Shown here: in pieces, positions 49,101 through 54,577 of the stretch | Position numbering within the stretch: the first letter of the stretch is position 1 | Layout: every line of letters starts with the position of its first letter | Source: CAZTDD01 sp964612675 | GTDB taxonomy: Bacteria; Hinthialibacterota; Hinthialibacteria; Hinthialibacterales; JAKPRU01 | NCBI GenBank assembly: GCA_964612675.1 | Contig: CAZTDD010000034.1 | Coordinates: forward strand, 1 to 54,577 | Direction: 5' to 3' | Length of the DNA stretch: 54,577 nucleotides | The notes under the pieces: generated by a model | The model's database searches: none | What the model was told of the DNA's origin: nothing | The model's input: only the letters and a program-made list of their open reading frames with translations | Program-made: the position numbers and the translations under genes

Positions 49101-49197
49101 GAAGACGAATGAATGAAACCGCACCGAAAAGGATCACCATGAGAAAGAACATGGTGGTCGTTACAGGACGTGTGATGGCGAGGCGGGAAATTTGCAT
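46129..49197 (-). CDS. RND efflux transporter permease
   Basis: A 1022-residue inner-membrane pump of the RND/AcrB superfamily with 12 helices and two large periplasmic loops. Family marks: FLMVILFGAVSFIRLPIDLMPDVTYPAITVRTEYSHVGPEEIEQLITRPVEE, the helix-4 motif LALGVGMLVDSAIVVLENIYRH and the second-half MLAGIVVNNAIILVDYTNLLRRRDGM. The single-Asp form of helix 4 (VDSA rather than VDDA) is that of many HAE-type pumps of unknown substrate. It is preceded by the adaptor gene and overlaps the TolC gene. Confidence 0.94.
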   Translation of the reverse strand: MQISRLAITRPVTTTMFFLMVILFGAVSFIRLPIDLMPDVTYPAITVRTEYSHVGPEEIEQLITRPVEETVSSIQGVEKIRSSSTEGSSRVRVSFVWGTNLDEAANDVRARVDRIRGRLPEEADTPVIYKFDLSAFPVVFLGVSGRLDPVEMRDLVEHQVKYRIERAPGVAAVDVRGGLRREIHVALDRRKLTALDLSLETVLNALRSENLNLPAGLVDDGDLEVLVRTRGEYEVIEEVYNTVVQTREGVPILLKDIGTVEDSHEEVRQIVRLNGVPGLRMFVNKQSGSNTVQVVEGVLKEIDKINRDLPQIHISPTLDTSDYIKRAIGNVRNATLWGAVLAGVILFLFLRSVRSTLIIGVSIPISIAATFGLMYFSGYTLNIMTFGGLALGVGMLVDSAIVVLENIYRHIENGRESKDAAVRGTDEVSTAILASTLTTLVVFLPVVFVRGLSGITFKQLAAVVAFALFCALIVALTLIPMLGSRLLGRRVLKFDKKQSSEESGFFSFLEREYLILLKTALRHRIWVILSALLLMGGSVWLSQSVGVEFMPEADESEVRVNGEMAVGTRLEVIDATFQEIERIVRESVPEATTIYTRVGSGGWRSRGGHTGEVRVTLVPVSERTRSSAEVAASLRPLLAHIPGTLIRVREGQGLFLFRILSGGEEDAEVQVRGYDLEIARQLALRVKEEMEKVQGITDVRISRDEGQPEEIVQIDRAKAASVGLSVSRVAHAIETSLSGTTATMFREGGYEYDILVRLKESDRISVRDVLDMTVTSEIGRSVVLKNVVRLERREGPVQIEREDQQRVITVSGNIADRDLGSVMADVQNRIDGIPKPPDFEIVPSGEYEEQQEAFAELLFGLCLAIILVYMVMASQFESLRDPFVVLFSIPLAMIGVVLTLLLTNTTFSIQSFIGCIMLAGIVVNNAIILVDYTNLLRRRDGMPLMDAIEEGARRRLRPILMTTLTTAVGLSPLALGLGEGGEVQAPMARVVIGGLLSSSLITLIIIPVLYSIFERRLKREAA

Positions 49198-49261
49198 GAA
49201 CGTAACCGAATTGTCGTGTACTCTCTAAACTTGTCTGTCCCCTCCGGTCGACGAATCCAAC

Positions 49262-49335
49262 CGTCATTGCGAGGAGCAAAGCGACGTGGCAATCCCGTAA
49301 CTCATTGTGATTGCTTCGCTTCGCTCGCAATGACG
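49262..49335. repeat. CGTCATTGCGAGGAGC-type dispersed inverted repeat, copy 2
   Basis: Ends CGTCATTGCGAGGAGC (49262 on) and GCTTCGCTCGCAATGACG (to 49335). It lies in the 167-base gap between the adaptor and RND genes, inside the operon. Same family as 15289-15372. Confidence 0.85.
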
Positions 49336-49364
49336 ATAAGTTACGATATTACGCCGACAGTGCA

Positions 49365-50519
49365 CTAGGAGGGCTGACTCCGATCCTCGGTATTCAAGAC
49401 GATATTATCTCCGTCAGTAAGCAGGTGCTGCCCCATAACGATGACTTGTTGACCGGACTGGATTCCCGAGACCTCCACAAGTTTCTCAGAAGATAACCCA
49501 ACTTCGACCGGAATAAACATGGCCTGCGTATTGTTTTCCACGGGCACGAATACGCCTTGCTGTGCGTCTCGTTTGACCAAAGCGCGTAAAGGGATCAGCG
49601 TCACACCACGATGTGTACCGAAATGGATACGAACGCGCGTAAACATCCCCGGTTTCAGCACCAGGTCGGGATTCGCCACTTCGATTTCCGTTTCGGCGGT
49701 CCGAGTATCCGGGTCCAAAACCGGCGCAATTCGCGACACCCTTCCCTCGAACTTTCTCTCGGGATACGCATCCACTGTCAGGATTGCCGGCAGACCTACA
49801 CGGATCTTTGCATAATCTCTCTCAACAACGCCGATCACCGTCTTGACAGTGCTGATGTCGGCTAACGAGAGAATCGAAGTCGTCAGGGAAACCATCGCGC
49901 CTTCGTCCAGAAACCGTTTTCCGACGAAACCGGAAACCGGCGCGTAAATCTTTGTGTAGGTAAGGCGTGTCTCGGCGGCGCGTAATGCGGCTTCCTGCTG
50001 ATGGATATTGGCCTCAGCGACCTTCTTGCGCGCAAGAAGCGCGGACACTGTAGCCTCGGCGGCCTCCAGCTCCGAGGCGGCGGCGACCTTACGCTCACGC
50101 AGTGTGCGGACCCGGTCGAGTTCCTGTTGCGCCGTGGCAAGATTCGCTTCGCATTCCTCCAGGGACGCGCGGGCGACGGCGAGTTTTGCTTTCGCTTCAT
50201 CGACCGTATGATTGGCCTCGGCGTCCTCGAGGGTCGCGAGAAGTTGTCCTTCCTTAACCTGGTCCCCCAGGTCGACCACTACGGACTCGATTCGTCCTGC
50301 AATCTTCGGCGACACCAACACTTCCGCTTTACCGGCCAGCGTCCCGGTAAACTCAACCACGTCGTCGATATCCCCCGATGTCGCAGCCTCACATTCAACA
50401 GCGATCGGCGGTTTCCCAGTAGGCCGTTGGCCGCTCTGCGGTGCGGCCGTGACAAGAAGCCTCCAGGTAACGGCACCGGCAATTGCCACGAGGACAACAG
50501 AGAATAGAAAACGTCTCAT
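49365..50519 (-). CDS. RND periplasmic adaptor (membrane fusion protein)
   Basis: A 384-residue HlyD/AcrA-type adaptor with an N-terminal anchor (residues 5-24). Lipoyl half-motifs (EFTGTLAGKAEVLVSPKIAGRIESVVVDLGDQVKEGQLLATLED; YAPVSGFVGKRFLDEGAMVS) flank a long alpha-helical hairpin rich in alanine and glutamate (about 105-180), followed by the beta-barrel and membrane-proximal domains (YPERKFEGRVSRIAP, VLKPGMFTRVRI). It bridges the RND pump and the TolC channel. It is first in the operon and separated from the RND gene by the inserted repeat. Confidence 0.94.
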   Translation of the reverse strand: MRRFLFSVVLVAIAGAVTWRLLVTAAPQSGQRPTGKPPIAVECEAATSGDIDDVVEFTGTLAGKAEVLVSPKIAGRIESVVVDLGDQVKEGQLLATLEDAEANHTVDEAKAKLAVARASLEECEANLATAQQELDRVRTLRERKVAAASELEAAEATVSALLARKKVAEANIHQQEAALRAAETRLTYTKIYAPVSGFVGKRFLDEGAMVSLTTSILSLADISTVKTVIGVVERDYAKIRVGLPAILTVDAYPERKFEGRVSRIAPVLDPDTRTAETEIEVANPDLVLKPGMFTRVRIHFGTHRGVTLIPLRALVKRDAQQGVFVPVENNTQAMFIPVEVGLSSEKLVEVSGIQSGQQVIVMGQHLLTDGDNIVLNTEDRSQPS

Positions 50520-50641
50520 GGTACGGCCTCATCCCTCTTGGAAACACTTCCCCAAAACTACAACGCCAAGGGTGAATACATTATTGTAGAAAAACTGAAT
50601 AAACCACTCCCAGTCCAAGCTGGACTTTGCGCGGTAGTCCG

Positions 50642-52579
50642 TTAGAACATCACGGGTCCGCCGAAATCAAAATCGCTTTGAGGCGACTCCGAGGAGGTTT
50701 CACGGACAATCTCTAAGAACCGACTGCAGACATCCTCCATTCCGGTAAAGAACGCGCGGTATCGATCGGCGGTCTTCTGAAGGTTCTCAGGTGTGCTCGC
50801 ATCCCCTCGGGGACGGCTGCTTTTACGTAGGAACGGTGTCAGGACAAAATCGGCCGCCTCGTCCAAATAAGAGTAGATCTTCTGGTCTTGGATCAATTCT
50901 CCGTGGATTTGGCTGATTCGGTCGATGAACTGCTGCCCCTCCTGCTGGCTTACATCGCCTTGCGCCAGGCGTTGATCCAGTTCATTGATAACCGACTGTC
51001 CCTCTTTTGCCTTATCCAGGCCCATATCGAGAGTCTCCTCGGCCTCCTGCCAAAAGGTGGTGAGCTCGTACGGATCCGGTGGGATGAAAGTAGACACGGT
51101 GCCATGAAGTCGCTCGGTAATGTCAGCATCAAAGAAGCAGATTTCGTCCACTGTTTGCACGAGGGACATGATCTCGGTCCCCTCGATTCTCGCACCGCCC
51201 TCGGTGGCATTAATGCAACGTGCCGGGCAGGCGGCAACGTCCTGCTCGATGGACCGGAGATAGGAAAGCCAGAACTTGCTGGTGGGAACTTCCCCTCCTT
51301 CATTTCCCGCCACGTAAACAGGCTCGAATTCTTCTGTTTTAGGACCGTCTCCAAGCAGTTCCACCACCATTTTGCCTGGCGAGGAGGACTTACTGATAGT
51401 TCTTCGAAGGGCTGCGCCCGACGCGTGTGTCCCTCCCCCATCAGCCGCAAAGGAAAGATCCAGGCCCACAAACACAATTGGATCGCACCCCAGATACGAA
51501 GCCAGATTCAGAGCGGTTTGAGCGACGTTCAGCCCGGTCTTCATATACAAAGGTGCACCGAACGCCGTCGGGAATAGATTCAGCGTCTTCGAAAATGGAA
51601 GCGGCAGAGAGACTTTCCGTCCCTCCACTTTTCGGAGTACCTCCCAATACACCGACGGAGCGAAGAACAGAGTGGTATCGTCCAGGTCAGGAAAGTCGGA
51701 GAAGTGAGCTAAGTTGTATGGACTCGGATCCGCCGTCACCGAAATGTGGGAACGAACCCCATCCCGGCGCAGGATAGGATAAGTCGTATCGACTGCGAAA
51801 ATCGCTCCCCGATTACCGATCCGTGCGAGCTCGCTTCGGTTCCGATCCAACGAGGGTCCGGCGGCGACAATAAACGCCGGAATCGCCTGAAGGATTCCCT
51901 GGAACGGCCCCGCGGACGGCGTCGAAAAGACAATCGGCAGATTGCGCACGAGATTCTCTTGGATCAGGCCACCGGTATGAACCTTGGTACGCAGCAGGAT
52001 CTCGCCGGCTTCCAGCGATTCATCGATGATCTTTCGTGTGCTTTGGTAAAACTCGGGCGCACAGCCGACCGAAGGCTCGTGTTCGGCCACCAAGACCCCG
52101 TCCAGAGAGAAAGTGGTCAGTAGTTCGTTCATCATCTGGCGGGTTTCCGATGGGCTGGGATCCACCAACAGACGGGTGTTCTTATTCGCCACGATCGGAG
52201 TCAAGTCTCGTACATCGAACGCTTTGCGGGTAACAGCGTCGGACTGCTCGATGATGACGAGATTTTCAAGCGTGCCCTGAAGCCGAAACACCAGAGCCCA
52301 GACGTGATACCACAACCCGGCTCCAAGGATGATCAAATTGTAGACCGGTTCTTGCGGAGTCTTGGCATCGGCCCATCGATTCGCCTCTTTCTCTGGATCC
52401 CGAGTGCTGTGCAACAACCGCCACTCGCCCGTATCGACCCGACGTTTGAGGCTCGGCATAGCGCCTCCCTCCACGAGCTCCAGGTCGTATTCATCGGGAG
52501 ACGGCCATTGCAAACGTTCCTTCAGAACGGGATCCCGGTCCTCCAGGCACTGCAGGTTTTTTTCCAGGTAAGCCGGCAT
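50642..52579 (-). CDS. DUF115 / MptE-like protein (motility-associated factor glycosyltransferase family)
   Basis: A 645-residue protein of the DUF115 family. The core at about 235-420 has the MptE-like fold pattern: AFIVAAGPSLDRNRSELARIGNRGAIFAVDTTYPILRRDGVRSHISVTADPSPYNLAHF, and PIVFVGLDLSFAADGGGTHASG. In archaea MptE-type proteins make a pterin diphosphate; in bacteria relatives with this length are linked to flagellin or surface-sugar (pseudaminic/legionaminic acid) transfer. No flagellar or sialic-acid-type genes are near, so the acceptor is unknown. The C-terminus is helical. Cytoplasmic. Confidence 0.88.
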   Translation of the reverse strand: MPAYLEKNLQCLEDRDPVLKERLQWPSPDEYDLELVEGGAMPSLKRRVDTGEWRLLHSTRDPEKEANRWADAKTPQEPVYNLIILGAGLWYHVWALVFRLQGTLENLVIIEQSDAVTRKAFDVRDLTPIVANKNTRLLVDPSPSETRQMMNELLTTFSLDGVLVAEHEPSVGCAPEFYQSTRKIIDESLEAGEILLRTKVHTGGLIQENLVRNLPIVFSTPSAGPFQGILQAIPAFIVAAGPSLDRNRSELARIGNRGAIFAVDTTYPILRRDGVRSHISVTADPSPYNLAHFSDFPDLDDTTLFFAPSVYWEVLRKVEGRKVSLPLPFSKTLNLFPTAFGAPLYMKTGLNVAQTALNLASYLGCDPIVFVGLDLSFAADGGGTHASGAALRRTISKSSSPGKMVVELLGDGPKTEEFEPVYVAGNEGGEVPTSKFWLSYLRSIEQDVAACPARCINATEGGARIEGTEIMSLVQTVDEICFFDADITERLHGTVSTFIPPDPYELTTFWQEAEETLDMGLDKAKEGQSVINELDQRLAQGDVSQQEGQQFIDRISQIHGELIQDQKIYSYLDEAADFVLTPFLRKSSRPRGDASTPENLQKTADRYRAFFTGMEDVCSRFLEIVRETSSESPQSDFDFGGPVMF

Positions 52580-52736
52580 GCTCTTCTTCTCCGGTTCGAG
52601 GGGTCTGTTTGGTTACCCTGTTCCTTTGACGGCCCCGGAAACAACTTCTCATTTCCAACAGAGGACAGTTCCTCGGCAGAATAATCTGCAAAACTCTACG
52701 TCGCCGAGAACAAGTAACGACAACCTTGTATCTTTA

Positions 52737-53756
52737 TCACGAGCCGCTCAAGAGTGGAATAGTCTTGCCACACTCTCTGCAGCGATCATTGTCCGATAAT
52801 CCTAGCACACGAACGCCACTCGGTTCTCGTGTGATGAGCAACTCGGAACACTCCGGGCAACGAGTGGAAACAGCAAATTCCTCTCCCAATTCGGGCGAAT
52901 ATACGTAATCAAGACGATCCTTTGCTCTATCCCAGCATTGCCGAAGTAGCGAGACGGGAGTCGCCTGCTCCGTCCATTGATAATGGGAATAATACCGCCA
53001 GACATGGAAGGGAATCGCCCGATCGACACCGGCCAAGCGCTCGGCGATCTGTTCCACATCCGTTTCGCGTTGCGGAAGCACAACCCACTTCGCTTCGAGA
53101 TGGACTTTTCCATAAGCGTGTTCGAGGGTGGACCAGGTAGTCTCCAGATCGCCGCTGAGGATGTTCGAGTAAAACTCATCGCGTGTGTCCTTGATATCAA
53201 TCAGTACCGCATCGACAGCGGACAGGAATTCATCACGGGCCTTACCGTCAACAAATCCATTTGTCACGGCAGCGATCAGCAACCCGGCATCGTGCAAAAT
53301 CGGAGAGACATCGCAGATGAACTCGACGGCAAGGACAGGCTCGTTGTACGCAAATACCACCGCTCGGCTACCGTGAGCAACAGCCGCGTCGCGCAGCGCC
53401 TCACCGCTCAGCGATGCCGTCTGCGGGCTACAATAAACAAGCGGCCAATTGTAACAGTAGGGGCAGGTCATCGTGCAGCCGACTCCACCGACGGTCGTAA
53501 CCGACTCACCGGGTGTCAAATGATAAAAGGGCTTCTTCTCGACCGGGTCTCTGGCGGGAGGCGTTACCACTCGTCCATAGGTTCGCGTAATCAGCTCCCC
53601 TTGGTTGCATTCTCGAACGCGACAGAAACCGGCTTCGCCTTCCTGCAGAATACAGCGGTGCGGACACAGGTCGCATCGGATCTCGCCGGAATGAGATCGA
53701 CTTGCATAAGCGGCTAAGTGGGAAGGGATGCAGACGATGTCAGAGGTTGAAGTCAC
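52737..53756 (-). CDS. amrS: AmmeMemoRadiSam-system radical SAM enzyme (PflA-like)
   Basis: A 339-residue radical SAM protein. Opening CDLCPHRCILQEGEAGFCRVR is the Cys-rich start of the AmrS/PflA-like group; the cluster motif CTMTCPYC (C-x3-C-x2-C) follows near residue 97 in GGVGCTMTCPYCYNW. KKPFYHLTPGESVTTVG and VFAYNEPVLAVEF are typical. The C-terminus has an added zinc-ribbon-like pair (CPECSELLITRE ... CRECGK). The AmmeMemoRadiSam partners (Memo, AMMECR1) are not beside it. It overlaps the nrdR stop by four bases (ATGA), so it is translated after NrdR. Confidence 0.88.
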   Translation of the reverse strand: MTSTSDIVCIPSHLAAYASRSHSGEIRCDLCPHRCILQEGEAGFCRVRECNQGELITRTYGRVVTPPARDPVEKKPFYHLTPGESVTTVGGVGCTMTCPYCYNWPLVYCSPQTASLSGEALRDAAVAHGSRAVVFAYNEPVLAVEFICDVSPILHDAGLLIAAVTNGFVDGKARDEFLSAVDAVLIDIKDTRDEFYSNILSGDLETTWSTLEHAYGKVHLEAKWVVLPQRETDVEQIAERLAGVDRAIPFHVWRYYSHYQWTEQATPVSLLRQCWDRAKDRLDYVYSPELGEEFAVSTRCPECSELLITREPSGVRVLGLSDNDRCRECGKTIPLLSGS

Positions 53757-54226
53757 GTTGATTCCACGTCCTCGGTCGGTTCCATCATGTGCCGGAGTTC
53801 CTGAAGAAACTGATTGACGTCTTTGAATTGCCTATACACGGAAGCAAAACGAACATAGGCGACCTGATCGGTTTCGTGCAGCAGCCGCATCACTTCCTCC
53901 CCGATAACGGAGGATTCGATTTCACGTGTATCGAGCCGAAAGAGTTTGCGCTCGACTTCCGCGGCGAGATTCTCGATTTTCTCCTCGGAGATCGGTCGTT
54001 TTTGGCAAGCGATTCGAAGGCCTTTCACGATCTTCTGGCGGTTATACAGCTCACGTCTGCGGTCGCGTTTGACGACAACGAGACGGATATCTTCAATCCG
54101 TTCATAGGTCGTGAACCGTTTCTGGCACGCGAGACATTTGCGTCGACGGCGGATCATGTCGCCCCCGTTCATGGTCCGCGAATCGACGACCTGGTCTTTG
54201 TTGTCTCCGCAGTAGGGACATTTCAT
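53753..54226 (-). CDS. nrdR: Transcriptional repressor NrdR
   Basis: A 157-residue protein with the NrdR layout: a zinc ribbon CPYCGDNKDQVVDSR ... CLACQKRFTTYER at residues 3-46 followed by the ATP-cone (VVVKRDRRRELYNRQKIVKGLRIACQKRP). NrdR senses ATP/dATP and represses ribonucleotide reductase genes through NrdR boxes. The start at ATG 54226 fits the family's usual MKCPYCG opening; longer upstream frames do not. No ribonucleotide reductase gene is in the window. It is cotranscribed with the radical SAM gene, overlapping by four bases. Confidence 0.95.
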   Translation of the reverse strand: MKCPYCGDNKDQVVDSRTMNGGDMIRRRRKCLACQKRFTTYERIEDIRLVVVKRDRRRELYNRQKIVKGLRIACQKRPISEEKIENLAAEVERKLFRLDTREIESSVIGEEVMRLLHETDQVAYVRFASVYRQFKDVNQFLQELRHMMEPTEDVEST

Positions 54227-54577
54227 GGAGTTGCGCCCTCGTCCCCCGGATTTCGCTGCTTGCATTCTGCGATGAATGCGGAGACTCCGCAAGAGGATCG
54301 GCCCTGGGGAGGAACCGGAAGAGCGCAACGGAGATCGGCCTAGGAACCCCATGTTTGATGAGAGAAGTCTTCCCGCTTAGATCGCCTCGTTGGCGCATTA
54401 TTTGTATGCAGTAACGCCTGCAATTGCCTATTACCAACGTTCTGGGAAAGACTCCATCCGGGTTTCGCGACGGCCCAAGGATCTTGTACGCGCGCCAGAT
54501 GCCCAGAACTCGCAAAGAATACTAGCCCAAATTCGTCATTAATTTGCGTAAACCATTGATTTTATTGAACAGAGGGT
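54227..54577. other. Upstream region of nrdR, no recognised feature
   Basis: 351 bases to the end of the window. I find no gene, repeat or clear promoter. The nrdR promoter should lie here on the minus strand. Confidence 0.4.

Noticed and set aside
54227..54352. Longer N-terminus for NrdR
   Set aside because: NrdR proteins begin at the zinc ribbon (MKCPYCG); the added 42 residues are Ser/Arg-rich and have no ribosome site.
1..54577. tRNA, rRNA and CRISPR arrays
   Set aside because: Scanning by eye for T-loop signatures, conserved rRNA segments and regularly spaced repeats gave nothing convincing; a covariance-model search would be decisive.

Overview
The window (about 54.6 kb, mid-50s % GC by eye) looks like chromosome from an uncultured Gram-negative bacterium. 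RND/TolC efflux genes and secreted multihaem cytochromes imply two membranes. Short dispersed repeats of the kinds that litter Planctomycetes, Poribacteria, Hydrogenedentes, Omnitrophica and deltaproteobacterial genomes are common here, as are small toxin-antitoxin (TA) modules. The phylum cannot be fixed from this window. There is no phage, IS element, CRISPR array, rRNA or tRNA gene that I can see.

Layout. 0-5.5 kb: secreted or unknown proteins, a GH172 (DUF2961) glycosidase, a small retropepsin-like protein and a dead VapBC pair. 5.5-10.1 kb: a MITE-like element, then a textbook promoter with an E. coli-type LexA box driving a catalytically degenerate Y-family (ImuB-like) polymerase gene followed by an SPL-like radical SAM gene; on either side lie two secreted-protein genes whose leaders both carry a 12-nt perfect anti-16S sequence far upstream of the start codon. 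10.3-19 kb: an electron-transfer island with an 11-haem cytochrome fused to a membrane cytochrome b, a 7-haem NapC-like protein, a tetrahaem protein, an OmcA/MtrC-type decahaem protein and a Tat-exported aldo/keto-reductase-like protein with two [4Fe-4S] clusters. 19-22.9 kb: a TA island with ParE/antitoxin, DUF433/DUF5615 and HigBA modules plus fragments. 22.9-28.4 kb: sugar ABC transporter (no ATPase gene) and L-ribulokinase. 28.4-30 kb: a two-gene membrane-protein unit and an exported nickel superoxide dismutase. 30-39.7 kb, all on the minus strand: SulP permease, histidine kinase, two receiver-only regulators, TauE/SafE permease and three cytidylate-kinase-like proteins with degenerate P-loops. 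39.7-44.6 kb: a secreted protein, 2H phosphoesterase, THEP1-like NTPase, a nucleotidyltransferase-type two-gene module broken by a TGA, a DUF433/DUF5615 pair and an orphan HicB. 44.6-50.5 kb: TolC-RND-MFP tripartite efflux operon. 50.6-54.2 kb: MptE-like (DUF115) protein, AmmeMemoRadiSam radical SAM enzyme and NrdR.

How they fit. The cytochrome island probably moves electrons from the quinol pool through a NapC-like protein to periplasmic and outer-surface cytochromes; no MtrB-type porin is visible. The 30-39.7 kb block looks like one regulatory and transport unit around sulfate or sulfite and other anions. The most unusual items are the SOS-controlled ImuB-like/radical SAM pair, the shared long-leader anti-16S elements, the degenerate kinase triplet, the nucleotidyltransferase module at 41.9-43.4 kb, and the Ni-SOD whose Ni-binding N-terminus would be exposed by signal peptidase.
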